DNA of 41,554 nt from Henriciella sp. (GCA_012960415.1 DUBH01000079.1:13530-55083), one strand, 5' to 3'. Positions 7,560 through 16,680 are shown, numbered from the stretch's first letter. Notes: a model not told the origin generated them from the sequence alone. Numbers and translations are program-made.

Positions 7560-8165
7560 ATGAGACTGATTTCGCTATTTCTGTTGCTGGTATCGTGTTC
7601 ATCGCCATCCTTTGCGCGTCCGATAGTTGTGGTTGACTCGTCCGGCGCGCCCGTGGCTCACGCTGTCGTCAGTTTCGATACGGGCGGCGCGACGCCTTCG
7701 TCCTACGGCCAGCCGCTCGCGCTCAGTCAGCAAAACATCCGCTTCAAGCCTTATGTGCTGGCCGTTCCGACCGGCGCGGATGTGACCTTTCCGAACCTCG
7801 ACCGTGTGCGTCACCACGTTTACTCGTTTTCGCGCGGCAACAGGTTCGAGCTCGAATTGTATGGCCGCGAAGAGCAGCGTTTCGTCACCTTCGATACGCC
7901 GGGTATTGTGGCGATCGGCTGCAACATCCACGACCTCATGCTCGCCTATATCCATGTCAGTGACGCTGCCTATGCCGGTGTCAGCGATGCAGATGGCCGC
8001 GTCGAGATTGAAGGCCTCCCGGCCGACGCTGGCATTGCGCAAGTCTGGCAGCCTGACATGTCCGGGGGGCAGACGGTTGATGTCACGCCTGTGCTCGAAG
8101 GCGACTTAATGAAGCTGACGCTTCCTGCCCGCTATTCGCCGCCGCCACCAGGCGCTGCCGAATAG
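7560..8165 (+). CDS. Cupredoxin-like periplasmic protein (annotated elsewhere as methylamine utilization protein)
   Basis: This 201-aa exported protein has an N-terminal signal peptide (residues 1-19, SFA-RP). The cupredoxin-like fold shows TFPNLDRVRHHVYSF (76-90) and IVAIGCNIHDLMLAYI (116-131). His85 or His86, Cys121, His124 and Met127 form a plausible type 1 copper site (H-C-H-M). Homologues are often named methylamine utilization protein, but no methylamine genes are nearby. The EAL-domain gene follows 10 bases downstream. This suggests a periplasmic redox or metal input to the membrane-bound c-di-GMP protein, which is inference. Confidence 0.8.
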   Translation: MRLISLFLLLVSCSSPSFARPIVVVDSSGAPVAHAVVSFDTGGATPSSYGQPLALSQQNIRFKPYVLAVPTGADVTFPNLDRVRHHVYSFSRGNRFELELYGREEQRFVTFDTPGIVAIGCNIHDLMLAYIHVSDAAYAGVSDADGRVEIEGLPADAGIAQVWQPDMSGGQTVDVTPVLEGDLMKLTLPARYSPPPPGAAE

Positions 8166-8175
8166 GGTGCGGCGC

Positions 8176-10413
8176 ATGGCCTTCCGGCACCTTAAAACTA
8201 AACTTGTTGTTGCGTATGGCGGGCTTCTGGGTCTGATCCTGGCGGTCAACGTGCTGACAAGCTACTTCGCGATCGAGGCAGCGGCGCGCGAAAAAATCGA
8301 TGACGAAATGGCCGCAACCGAAGCGGTCTCAAACCGGCTGTGGCAGATGCGGGCCGACAAGCTCGAGGAGGCGGCCGGTGTCGTCTCGCGTGACTTCGGT
8401 TTCCGCGAAGCGGTGGCGACTGACGATGTCGCGACCATGTCGTCGGCGCTCGAAAACTTTCTCAACAGGCTGGATGCTGAAGCTGCCTATATTGTGACCT
8501 CTGACGGGCGGGGCCTCATGGCTGGCGCCACGCAGACCGAAACGGTCGAAGCAGAGCTTCTTGCAGCCCTGAATGCGAATGGGCAGGAAACCGGCGTGGC
8601 TGCGCTGGATGCGGCTGTACATCAGATCGTTTCACGTCCGATCATGGCCCCGACGCTTCTCGGCTGGGTGCTCTTTGCTGAAAGGCTCGATGAGGCCGAA
8701 CTGAGCGAACTTGAGACCCTGTCGGCCATTCCGCTGACCGCGCAGATCCTCATCGACGGGCAAAATGGCGATGATGCAGGGAGCAAACCCGGTTTTGTGA
8801 CCCGTTCCAGCCCGATCAAGGGCTTTGGGCATTTGCCTGATGCGGTTCTCAAGCTTGAGTATCCGCTGGCCGGGGCCATGGCGCCTTTCAGAAGCATGCT
8901 GCTCATCATCGCGCTCATGGCTGCTGGCGGCATTGTCGCCTTGCTGGTCTGCACATGGTTCATTTCTCGCACGGTAACCGGCCCGATCATGAAGCTGGAT
9001 GAAGCGGCGCAGGCGATTGCAGATGGCAAGAAGGCTGGTCTCGACGTGAAAGCAGACGATGAGATCGGGCGGCTCGCGAACAGCTTTTCCCACATGGTCA
9101 AAGAGGTGCAGGCGCGTGAGGACAATATCCTCAAACTCTCCCTGACAGACCCTGAAACAGAGCTGCCGAACCGCCGGGCAATGGAGATGTTCCTCAGCGG
9201 GACGGACCGCGCGGATGTCTACTGCGCTGCGGTCAGCCCTGAGCGGTTTGCGAATATCACTTCAGTCATCGGTCAGGCGGCGAGCAACGAACTGGTTGCC
9301 CTGCTTGGGCAGCGTCTCCAGGACATGCCCGATATCCTCGCCCTTGGCCGCCTCGGCGGGGAGGTCATCGGGATTGCGATAGGCGCGGCGAGCGATGAGG
9401 AGGCGCATGCGCTTCTGGGCGCTATTCTGGAGGGGGCCGGTCGTCCGGTCCGGGTGCGCGGTGAGCTTGTTGATGTGCAGCTTTCGGCAGGTTTCGCACC
9501 GCTCGGCTCAGACGGAAAGCTCTCACCGCTCGATCAGTCGGTCATCGGCCTTCATCAGGCCAGGCAGCGCCGCCTGCCTATCTTTGCGTTCGACAAGGTC
9601 GCCTATGGCGATCCGAGTGGCACGCTCTCACTGATGAGCGAGATGGTGGCAGGCATGGAGGATGGCAGCCTCTACCTAACCTACCAGCCAAAGGTAGACC
9701 TTCGCAGCCAGACCGTCTGCAGCGCGGAGGCCCTGCTTCGCTGGGAGCATCCAGAGCGCGGTTTCGTCTCGCCCGAGGATTTCGTCCGCGCCGCCGAGGA
9801 GACTGGCCACATCCGCCCCTTGAGCGAATGGGTGTTCAGGCAGGTCAAGGATGAGCGGGCCCGCTTTCTCGATGCGGGACATGACATCAAGATCGCCGTG
9901 AACCTTTCAGGCCGGCTTCTGACCGATACTGACTTTCTGCGCTGGAGCATTGGCTTCCTTGGCGCAGAGGCAGATCGCTATTGCCTGGAAGTGACCGAAA
10001 CGGCCGTCATCGATGACCCGACCCTGGCGCTCGCCAACATCCAGTTGCTGCGCGAAGCAGGCTTTGAGATTTCCATCGACGATTATGGTTCAGGCCTGTC
10101 GTCGCTTTCCTATCTGAAACAGATCCCGGCGCATGAGCTCAAGATCGACAAGAGCTTCGTGCTTCCTCTGAAAGTTGGCTCCTCAGATGCGCTTCTGATC
10201 AAGTCGACGATCGACCTGGCTCACAGTCTCGGCATGAAAGTCACGGCTGAAGGCGTAGAGACGCGTGAGATCATGTCCATGTTGTCGGTCATGGGCGCCG
10301 ACCGCGCCCAGGGGTACTACATCTCGCGCCCTGTCCGGTCCGAAAGCTTGATCGCTTTCCTCAACAGCTTCACAGTCGAAGCTGACGACGAGAAATCGCT
10401 GAAGTCGGGATGA
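8176..10413 (+). CDS. Membrane HAMP-GGDEF(degenerate)-EAL c-di-GMP protein
   Basis: This protein of about 745 aa has a transmembrane helix near residues 10-30 and a periplasmic sensor of about 200 residues with coiled-coil edges. A second helix (SMLLIIALMAAGGIVALLVC) is followed by a HAMP linker. The GGDEF-like domain is probably catalytically dead, since RLGGEVIGIAIG replaces GGDEF. The EAL domain (about 500-740) looks complete, with AEALLRWEHPERG, KIAVNLSG, EVTETAVIDD, DDYGSGLSSL, KIDKSF and VTAEGVET. It is predicted to hydrolyse c-di-GMP. ATG 8176 is preferred to GTG 8167 because AGGG lies 8 bases upstream. It is cotranscribed with the cupredoxin gene, its likely periplasmic partner. Confidence 0.88.
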   Translation: MAFRHLKTKLVVAYGGLLGLILAVNVLTSYFAIEAAAREKIDDEMAATEAVSNRLWQMRADKLEEAAGVVSRDFGFREAVATDDVATMSSALENFLNRLDAEAAYIVTSDGRGLMAGATQTETVEAELLAALNANGQETGVAALDAAVHQIVSRPIMAPTLLGWVLFAERLDEAELSELETLSAIPLTAQILIDGQNGDDAGSKPGFVTRSSPIKGFGHLPDAVLKLEYPLAGAMAPFRSMLLIIALMAAGGIVALLVCTWFISRTVTGPIMKLDEAAQAIADGKKAGLDVKADDEIGRLANSFSHMVKEVQAREDNILKLSLTDPETELPNRRAMEMFLSGTDRADVYCAAVSPERFANITSVIGQAASNELVALLGQRLQDMPDILALGRLGGEVIGIAIGAASDEEAHALLGAILEGAGRPVRVRGELVDVQLSAGFAPLGSDGKLSPLDQSVIGLHQARQRRLPIFAFDKVAYGDPSGTLSLMSEMVAGMEDGSLYLTYQPKVDLRSQTVCSAEALLRWEHPERGFVSPEDFVRAAEETGHIRPLSEWVFRQVKDERARFLDAGHDIKIAVNLSGRLLTDTDFLRWSIGFLGAEADRYCLEVTETAVIDDPTLALANIQLLREAGFEISIDDYGSGLSSLSYLKQIPAHELKIDKSFVLPLKVGSSDALLIKSTIDLAHSLGMKVTAEGVETREIMSMLSVMGADRAQGYYISRPVRSESLIAFLNSFTVEADDEKSLKSG

Positions 10414-10421
10414 GGCTGGCC

Positions 10422-10495
10422 TGGAGCGGATAGCGGGAATCGAACCCGCATCCTCAGCTTGGAAGGCTGCTGCACTACCATTGTGCTATATCCGC
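10422..10495 (-). tRNA. tRNA-Gly (TCC)
   Basis: On the minus strand the sequence folds as a tRNA: acceptor GCGGATA with TATCCGC, D-arm AGCACAATGGTAGTGC, anticodon loop CTTCCAA giving TCC, T-arm GCGGGTTCGATTCCCGC, discriminator T, and encoded CCA. The length is 74 nt with CCA. Confidence 0.95.
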
Positions 10496-10667
10496 GCGCC
10501 AGAGGGCCACGAGATACTTCGGGGCGCGGCGCGATGCAAGGGAAGAGGCACGCTGATGGCAGTCGGCGCGATTGCGACTCAAGGTGACTTCGGGGGAGAA
10601 TGCTAAAATCGCAGCCCTGAGCGCGATCCATCGCGAAACGCAGTGAAGCGGGGATCAATTAAGCAAA

Positions 10668-10752
10668 TGGTGGAGGGGACAGGATTCGAACCTGTGTACG
10701 CTATGCGGGCAGATTTACAGTCTGCTGCCTTTAACCACTCGGCCACCCCTCC
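10668..10752 (-). tRNA. tRNA-Tyr (GTA)
   Basis: The minus strand gives an 85-nt class II tRNA: acceptor GGAGGGG with CCCCTCC, GGCCGAGTGGTTAAAGGC D-arm, anticodon loop CTGTAAA giving GTA, a long variable arm, T-arm ACAGGTTCGAATCCTGT, discriminator A and encoded CCA. Confidence 0.95.
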
Positions 10753-10850
10753 AGGGATTGCCTTGCAGCGCCGGTAATTGACGCTGCCACATCGGAACGT
10801 CAAAAGGCTGTCATCAACAACCCGGTCGCTCCGAAGCGCGCTTTATAGGG

Positions 10851-11621
10851 ATGAAGCCCATTCCACGCAACCATGAGAAACGGCGATTTGCAGCGCGATC
10901 TGCACCGGACCCGAATGAGCCGCTCTGGCTCTGGGGTCAGCATGCTGTCGAAGCCGCAATTTCCAACAAGAACAGGGTGATCCTGCGTTGGGTCGCGACA
11001 GAAAATGCGGCCAAGCGCACCGGCCTTGAGGGCTTTGAGGTCATGGACCAGAAAGCGCTCAGCAAGTTGCTGCCGCCCGGCGCGGTTCACCAAGGCATCG
11101 CCATCAAGGTCGAACCGGCCGAGCCGTCCGCTCTGGAAGACGTGATCAACCGTCCTGATGCGCCGGACACGCTGTGCATTCTCGACCAGATTTCGGACCC
11201 CCATAATCTCGGCGCCATTTTCAGGTCGGCAGCCGCGTTTGGTGTGGGCGGCCTCGTCCTTCAGACGCGGCATACGCCGCCGCTAACCGGCGTCGTTGCC
11301 AAGTCTGCGGCAGGCGCCATCGAGACGGTCGAGGAAATCCGCGTCGTGAACATTGCCCGCGCGCTCGATGCGCTGGGGGCGGCGGGCTATCATACGGTGG
11401 GGCTTGCCGGCGAAGGCCAGGAACATCTCTCTGATTCCGTCAGCGGCGCACGCAAGATCGCTTTCGTCATGGGGGCCGAAGGTTCAGGCCTTCGTCCGGC
11501 GGTGGCAAAGGCGTGCGCGACGCTGGCCCGCATCCCGATGGTGCCCGGCATGGAAAGTCTCAACGTTTCCAACGCGGCAGCCATTGCCTTCTATGAAGCG
11601 ATGCGGTCAAAACGGCTCTGA
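10851..11621 (+). CDS. rlmB: 23S rRNA (guanosine-2'-O-)-methyltransferase RlmB
   Basis: This 256-aa SpoU/TrmH-family (SPOUT) enzyme methylates a guanosine ribose in 23S rRNA using S-adenosylmethionine. The N-terminal substrate-binding domain begins LWLWGQHAVEAAISN. The SPOUT motifs are clear: LDQISDPHNLGAIFRSAAAF (motif 1), FVMGAEGSGLR (motif 2) and MESLNVSNAAAIAFYE (motif 3, knot and SAM pocket). Length and order match RlmB. The ATG directly follows TATAGGG with no normal Shine-Dalgarno, so its start is less certain than its identity. The downstream hydrolase start overlaps its stop by one base (TGATG). Confidence 0.93.
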   Translation: MKPIPRNHEKRRFAARSAPDPNEPLWLWGQHAVEAAISNKNRVILRWVATENAAKRTGLEGFEVMDQKALSKLLPPGAVHQGIAIKVEPAEPSALEDVINRPDAPDTLCILDQISDPHNLGAIFRSAAAFGVGGLVLQTRHTPPLTGVVAKSAAGAIETVEEIRVVNIARALDALGAAGYHTVGLAGEGQEHLSDSVSGARKIAFVMGAEGSGLRPAVAKACATLARIPMVPGMESLNVSNAAAIAFYEAMRSKRL

Positions 11622-12490
11622 TGACACTTCTCGGACCGACTTCGCACACCTATTTCTCGCAGCGTCTCAAGCTGCACTATGCCGATTGGGGCAATGAAGA
11701 CGCACCGCCGCTCCTTCTGGTACATGGCGGGCGCGACCATTGCCGCAGCTGGGACTGGACGGCAGAAGCCTTGCGCAAGGACTGGCACGTCATCGCGCCA
11801 GATCTTCGTGGCCATGGTGACAGCGCCTGGTCGCCTGAAGGCAATTACAACATGCAGGCGTATATCTATGACCTGGCCCAGCTCATCCACCAGCTGAAGC
11901 TTGCGCCTGTCACCATCGTATCCCATTCGCTCGGCGGGAATATCTGCCTGCGTTATACAGGGCTTTATCCAGAGAATGTCCGCAAGATCGTTGCGATCGA
12001 AGGGTTGGGGCCGAGCCCCAGCCGTCTGGAAGAACGCCGCAAAACGCCGTGGCAGGATCATTTCCGCAAGATGATCGATGACAAGCGCGGCCTCGCCGGC
12101 CGCCAGCCGAAGCGCTACGACTCGCTGGAGCAGGCCTATGCCCGCATGAAGGAGGAAAACAGCTTCCTGACGGCCGAGCAGGCGCGCCACCTCACCATCA
12201 ATGGTATCGCCCGAAATGAGGATGGCACCTATTCGTGGAAGTTCGACAATTACCTCCGCGTCTGGGAGTCAGTCGACATCACGCATGAACAGGTTGCCGA
12301 GCTCTGGTCGAATATCAGCTGTCCAACCTTGCTGCTCTATGGCGAGAAAAGCTGGGCCTCTAACCCGGCCGAAGATGGCCGGATCCAGCATTTCAAACAT
12401 GCCGATGTGAAGATGTTCCCCGAAGCAGGCCACTGGCTGCACCATGACCAGTTCGACCTTTTCATCGAGACGCTCGGGGATTTTCTCTAG
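11621..12490 (+). CDS. Alpha/beta-fold hydrolase
   Basis: This 289-aa protein is a typical alpha/beta hydrolase. The oxyanion region is LLLVHGGRDHCRSWD (31-45), the next strand is IAPDLRGHGDS, and the nucleophile elbow is SHSLGG with Ser as nucleophile. A late aspartate after LLYGEKSW and the histidine of AGHWLHHD complete the triad. It has no signal peptide and is presumably cytoplasmic. Its ATG overlaps the rlmB stop, so it is translationally coupled, though no functional link is obvious. The substrate cannot be named; epoxide-hydrolase-like or esterase roles are both possible. It converges on and overlaps the next gene by 4 bases. Confidence 0.88.
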   Translation: MTLLGPTSHTYFSQRLKLHYADWGNEDAPPLLLVHGGRDHCRSWDWTAEALRKDWHVIAPDLRGHGDSAWSPEGNYNMQAYIYDLAQLIHQLKLAPVTIVSHSLGGNICLRYTGLYPENVRKIVAIEGLGPSPSRLEERRKTPWQDHFRKMIDDKRGLAGRQPKRYDSLEQAYARMKEENSFLTAEQARHLTINGIARNEDGTYSWKFDNYLRVWESVDITHEQVAELWSNISCPTLLLYGEKSWASNPAEDGRIQHFKHADVKMFPEAGHWLHHDQFDLFIETLGDFL

Positions 12491-13524
12491 CCAGACACCT
12501 CTTTCAGGAACTGCGCGATGCTGGCCGCTGTCTGGCGGCTGATGTCGGGGCACATATGCGCGGCGATTTCAGTGCCGTGGCTGGTGCCCATGACATTGCG
12601 GCATTGGGCAGCCTGTCCGGCACGTAGCAGCAGGCGGTAAAACTCGATGCCTTCATCGCGAAGCGGGTCGCACTCATTTACGCTGATCATGACGGGCGGC
12701 AGGCCCTTCACATCTTCTTCGCTAGCAAAGAGCGGCCAGGCGAGCGGATCCTTCGCCTCATAGGCGTCGATGCCGTAGGCGATTGCCGCGCCCATGCCCT
12801 CAAGATGGAGCAGAATGCCATTGTTCTCGGTGCTCGACGGCAGGCGGTCATCGGGCCACTTGCCAGCGATATAGGGACACAGCGCATAGAGGCCTTTGAC
12901 GAGGCCGATATCGCCATCCCGGTTAAGCTTGAGGCCCGTAGCAAGCGTTAGATTGCCCCCGCCGCTTTCGCCCGCGACGATAATCTTGTCTTTGTCGATG
13001 CCGAGCTTGCCGGCATTCTCGCTGACCCATCGTACGCCAGACACACAATCATTAAGGCCTGCTGGGAACGGTTCGATCTCTGGTGCGGACGAGGCGCGCA
13101 GGCTGTTGCGGAAATCGACCATGGCGATCGCCATGCCCTGATGCGCCAGCAACCTGCCCCATGTCCTGTACATCGCGTCGAAGCAGGAAAAATCCTGCAT
13201 GCCGCCGCCATGGATGTAATAGACACAAGGCAGCGCGCCTGAGCCTTCAGGCTTGATGAGCTGGATCTTCACCGTGTTGCCATCGGGCTGCGAGGTGAAC
13301 TCATGAGTCGAGATATCGAGGCCCTTTGTCGGCGCGAGCGGCTCGGTATCGATCTGGGAGAAGAGCTTCTGCACCATGGCGGCGCGCTCATTGGCTTCGG
13401 GCGAATTGGCGCGTGCGACCATCTCCTCGCGGGTCGTCGCCGGGTTCGGTGCTGGCTGCGGCATGTTTGAAAGCATCGCGCGGATGCGCGGGTCCAGTCT
13501 CGGATCGTCTGCGCCCTTTGCCAT
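12487..13524 (-). CDS. HSL-type alpha/beta hydrolase (esterase/lipase)
   Basis: From ATG 13524 the protein is 345 aa. It belongs to the hormone-sensitive-lipase group: YYIHGGGM is the HGGG oxyanion motif, GESGGGN the nucleophile motif, and later NECDPLRDEG and a GTSHGTE histidine segment supply Asp and His. It has no signal peptide. The start is fixed by GGGAGGA upstream; a longer frame to 13749 lacks family similarity and is not used. It likely hydrolyses short-chain esters; the substrate is unknown. It faces the preceding hydrolase tail to tail. Confidence 0.88.
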   Translation of the reverse strand: MAKGADDPRLDPRIRAMLSNMPQPAPNPATTREEMVARANSPEANERAAMVQKLFSQIDTEPLAPTKGLDISTHEFTSQPDGNTVKIQLIKPEGSGALPCVYYIHGGGMQDFSCFDAMYRTWGRLLAHQGMAIAMVDFRNSLRASSAPEIEPFPAGLNDCVSGVRWVSENAGKLGIDKDKIIVAGESGGGNLTLATGLKLNRDGDIGLVKGLYALCPYIAGKWPDDRLPSSTENNGILLHLEGMGAAIAYGIDAYEAKDPLAWPLFASEEDVKGLPPVMISVNECDPLRDEGIEFYRLLLRAGQAAQCRNVMGTSHGTEIAAHMCPDISRQTAASIAQFLKEVSG

Positions 13525-13600
13525 TCTTATCCTCCCTTTGGCTTTTCTTGTTCGCTGAGCCTTAGCACGCGAAGGGCGGCTGAGGCAGGGGCTCGCAGGG

Positions 13601-14212
13601 TCAACCTTTGGCGCGTGGCAGCTTGATGCCGAAGATGATGCCCATGGCGCGCGAGATGAATGCCGTCGCCATGCCCGCAGCGAAGGCGATGGCTTCAGGC
13701 GCGCCAAGTGAGACCGCCCCGAAATAGACGCCGGACCCGGCCAGCGCACAGGTGGCGTAAAGCTCGCCTTCTTTCAGCACGAGCGGTTCTTCATTGGCGA
13801 TTACGTCGCGAAGCAGGCCGCCTGCGCTCGCCGTGATGGCGCCCATGATCACAACGACGAGAAAGCCATGGCCGAGTGACATGGCCTTGGCTGCGCCCGT
13901 GACGGCGAAGAGGGACATGCCGACCGCGTCTGGCCAGCGAAGGGCACGGAACTGGCTGACATAGCGATAGAACAGGAAGGCTGTCAGCCCGCCCGCAATC
14001 GCCAGGACCAGTGTCAGCGTGTCAGACAGCCAGAAGACGGGCGCGCCAAGCAGCAAGTCGCGCAGGGTGCCTCCGCCAATGGCGGGCAGGAAGGCAAGCA
14101 CGATAACGCCGAGCAGGTCCATCTCCTTGCGCACGGCAAGCACCCCGCCAGAGATGGCGAAGACGAAAACACCGAACCGGTCGGCAAAGGCGATGAGAAG
14201 GTCTGGGCTCAT
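13601..14212 (-). CDS. TRIC/YadS-type (UPF0126) membrane channel protein
   Basis: This 203-aa protein has seven hydrophobic helices and the duplicated signature of bacterial TRIC homologues. The first repeat has FVFAISGGVLAVRKEMDLLG and IGGGTLRDLLLG. The second repeat has FAVTGAAKAMSLGHG and ASAGGLLRDVIANEEP. The GGGxxRD elements line the cation path in solved TRIC structures. Bacterial members conduct monovalent cations; physiological role here is open. It is a single gene, on the same strand as the upstream-lying HSL hydrolase but separated from it by 76 bases. Confidence 0.9.
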   Translation of the reverse strand: MSPDLLIAFADRFGVFVFAISGGVLAVRKEMDLLGVIVLAFLPAIGGGTLRDLLLGAPVFWLSDTLTLVLAIAGGLTAFLFYRYVSQFRALRWPDAVGMSLFAVTGAAKAMSLGHGFLVVVIMGAITASAGGLLRDVIANEEPLVLKEGELYATCALAGSGVYFGAVSLGAPEAIAFAAGMATAFISRAMGIIFGIKLPRAKG

Positions 14213-14467
14213 GGGCAGCCTTTTGGATGAGAAGCCTTCAGGCGTCCAGCGCTTCGCCTGTTTGCGCTACACCCCAGCCGGTTGCATGCCTCCGCCAGTG
14301 CGTCTGCATAACCTCAATTAAGATAAGGATTATTAGCGGAATTTTCTTGCAACCTATGAGTGTGGCCTTGCGTAGGTGCGGCCAGATGGGCGGCTTGAGC
14401 TGCCATCGCAAACCAAATTTCGGCGCAGAAAGCGCCCGCAAAACCAAGAGGATCAGAACGATTAGCC

Positions 14468-15394
14468 ATGCAACAGTTGCAAGAGGACAGATACACCACC
14501 CGGCTGCAGAGCCAGCCTGAACAGATCGCCCGCCGCGACCGCGTCATCCATGGAGATGGCGAAGCGAGCCCACCGATCTGCCCATCACTGATCGAGGATT
14601 TCGAGCGCGACGGCTTCATTGTGCTTGAGGACGTGTTCTCCCCTGAGGAAGTCGCCCGCATGCGCGGCACCGCGAATGAAATGCGCGACTATCCAGACAG
14701 CCTCGCCGATGAAACCGTCATTTCAGAGCGCGATAGCGGCGCGGTCCGCTCCGTGTTCGCGATCCACCGGCAGACGAGCGATTTCGATGTCGTCGCCCGT
14801 GATCCGCGTCTCGCTGATGTCGCCCGATATATCCTCGACGATGAGGTCTACATCCATCAGTCGCGCCTGAACTACAAACCAGCCTTCAAGGGCAAGGAGT
14901 TCTACTGGCACTCCGACTTTGAGACCTGGCACGCAGAAGACGGCATGCCCGACATGCGCGCCCTGTCCATGTCCGTGATGCTGACAGACAACCATCCGCA
15001 GGCTGGCCCTGTCATGTTCGTTCCGGGCAGCCATGAGACCTTCATCTCCTGCGTCGGTGAAACGCCTGACGACAATTACAAGTCATCGCTCAAGCGTCAG
15101 GAGACCGGCATTCCGGATGCAGACTCCATTGCCCAGCTGGTCGATGAAGGTGGCATTGTTGCACCTGCGCCGAAGGCGGGCTCAGTCGTGATCTTCGACT
15201 GCAATACGCTTCACGCCTCGAACGGCAACATCACCCCGTTCGAGCGGATGAATGCCTTCTTTGTCTTCAATGCGTGGTCAAACCGCCTGAAGGCCCCGTT
15301 TGCGGCGAATTCGGAGCGCCCTGAGCACATCGCTCACCGCCGCGTCGAGAAGCCGCTTGCGCCGCTTTCAAAAGTGACGGGAAGGCTATCCTAG
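14468..15394 (+). CDS. ectD: Ectoine hydroxylase
   Basis: This 308-aa 2-oxoglutarate/Fe(II) dioxygenase converts ectoine to 5-hydroxyectoine, an osmo- and thermoprotectant. The EctD signature is nearly complete: FKGKEFYWHSDFETWHAEDG carries iron ligands His148 and Asp150, FDCNTLHASNGNITPFER carries His249 and the 2-oxoglutarate Arg, and VPGSHETFISCVGETP is typical. The N-terminus EDRYTTRLQ also fits the family. No ectABC genes are in the window, so it is either an orphan acting on imported ectoine or the biosynthetic cluster is elsewhere. No clear Shine-Dalgarno is present; GAGGA lies rather far upstream. A general phytanoyl-CoA dioxygenase label would be less specific. Confidence 0.9.
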   Translation: MQQLQEDRYTTRLQSQPEQIARRDRVIHGDGEASPPICPSLIEDFERDGFIVLEDVFSPEEVARMRGTANEMRDYPDSLADETVISERDSGAVRSVFAIHRQTSDFDVVARDPRLADVARYILDDEVYIHQSRLNYKPAFKGKEFYWHSDFETWHAEDGMPDMRALSMSVMLTDNHPQAGPVMFVPGSHETFISCVGETPDDNYKSSLKRQETGIPDADSIAQLVDEGGIVAPAPKAGSVVIFDCNTLHASNGNITPFERMNAFFVFNAWSNRLKAPFAANSERPEHIAHRRVEKPLAPLSKVTGRLS

Positions 15395-15435
15395 GACCGG
15401 CATCCAAATAGAACCGCCTGCCACGACAGGCAAAC

Positions 15436-16512
15436 TCAGGCCCGCAATGCCCCGGTCAGCATGACCCGGTGGTATTTGCGGGCGAACTTTGCCGGGATAT
15501 CCAGAAGTCGGTGGCGCCCTTCTATCTGGGCCGCAAGGCTTGAGGCCGATGTGTCGATCTTCTGCGGCGTCGCCAGCGCCAGCGCGCCTGCCCGCACCGG
15601 TGCCATATACGTTGCCAGCTGGCGCTTGTACTGCATGCCCCCGAGGCCGAGATGAAGCTCCTTGATGCCTTCTGCCGCGCTCCACTGCGCCAGGCTGAAG
15701 AGCAGCGCGAGCCCCGGTTTTCGCTTGGAAAACTTGTCCTCATAGGCCGGGAACCAGTAATGCATCACGCTCTCTGACCGCATGCAGTAGGAAATGGCTG
15801 CCAGCTCGCCCTCAATGTGAAGCGTCGAAACCACGCCGCGCGCGTCAGCGGCCTTGCGCTCCGCCAGCGTTTCCAGAAGGCGGCGCGGCCAGTCCATGGA
15901 GAAGAGCGGGAAGTGACCTGACTGGTGATAGGCGACCTGTTTCAGCTCCAGCAGTCGGTCAAAGGCTGCTGGATCGGTCACATCGTGTGCCACAACCGTG
16001 CCCGGCGCTGCCAGAAGCGCTTCGACCTTGCGGTGCTCACGCCTGAAATTTGACGAGGCTGCCTGTCGCTCTGCAAGCCATGCATCATAGCCAGCCGACA
16101 GCTCCATGACCTGATTGCCGTCGCCGATATGGCCGGTGAGGCCGTGGCGCTGCTGATTGTATGGCGTTGCAGAGAATGCATATCCCCCGACATGGCGCGC
16201 AACGCCTCGCTGGCTCAGATCCAGTTCGGTGTCTGGGGCTGCAACAATGCCATGAAGGTCATCCATCGGTCCACCGACGGGTCTTGCCGTGCCAAGAGGC
16301 CCCGGTCTTACAGGCCAATAGGCAATAGGTTGGCCATCCTCGGTGAACTTCAGGACTTTGACGCCCGGCCGGGCAGCTTCAGCAGCAGCGACATAGGAAT
16401 AGGAGAAATAAGGGCTCCAGAGGCAAGGGTCGCTGGCCTGCAGGGCAGCCCATGCTTCCCGATCAGCCCCGGTCAGGTCTGAAAAATCGACATAGTCCGC
16501 GTGCGTGCCCAT
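15436..16512 (-). CDS. GNAT-type (BioF2-like / CelD-like) acyltransferase
   Basis: This 358-aa protein has the doubled GNAT fold of FemAB/BioF2-like proteins. The features are ASDPCLWSPYFSYSYVAAA near the N-terminus, SSNFRREHRKVEALLA mid-protein, and a C-terminal acyltransferase half with IEGELAAISYCMRSESVMHYWFP (two consecutive strands) and KELHLGLGGMQYK. Relatives are annotated as cellulose biosynthesis protein CelD or as GNAT acetyltransferases in exopolysaccharide loci. No polysaccharide genes are near, so the acceptor is unknown. The start at 16512 lacks a clear ribosome-binding site but gives the family N-terminus. Confidence 0.75.
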   Translation of the reverse strand: MGTHADYVDFSDLTGADREAWAALQASDPCLWSPYFSYSYVAAAEAARPGVKVLKFTEDGQPIAYWPVRPGPLGTARPVGGPMDDLHGIVAAPDTELDLSQRGVARHVGGYAFSATPYNQQRHGLTGHIGDGNQVMELSAGYDAWLAERQAASSNFRREHRKVEALLAAPGTVVAHDVTDPAAFDRLLELKQVAYHQSGHFPLFSMDWPRRLLETLAERKAADARGVVSTLHIEGELAAISYCMRSESVMHYWFPAYEDKFSKRKPGLALLFSLAQWSAAEGIKELHLGLGGMQYKRQLATYMAPVRAGALALATPQKIDTSASSLAAQIEGRHRLLDIPAKFARKYHRVMLTGALRA

Positions 16513-16606
16513 GCCGGATGCTTAACAGAAAACCGGTTAAGGCGATCAAAACCGAAGCGAGGAATTTGCCGCATCGGGGGGAATTCGGCTGGTAGATGAG
16601 GGGGAT

Positions 16607-16680
16607 TGGAGCGGGTGAAGGGAATCGAACCCTCGTCTTAAGCTTGGGAAGCTTCTGCTCTACCATTGAGCTACACCCGC
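16607..16680 (-). tRNA. tRNA-Gly (CCC)
   Basis: On the minus strand: acceptor GCGGGTG with CACCCGC, D-arm AGCTCAATGGTAGAGC, anticodon loop TTCCCAA giving CCC, T-arm GAGGGTTCGATTCCCTT with one weak pair, discriminator T and encoded CCA; 74 nt. Confidence 0.94.

Noticed and set aside
12487-13749. Longer start for the HSL-type hydrolase at 13749
   Set aside because: The extra 75 residues are Ser/Arg/Pro-rich with no family match, and a GGGAGGA ribosome-binding site precedes the internal ATG at 13524.
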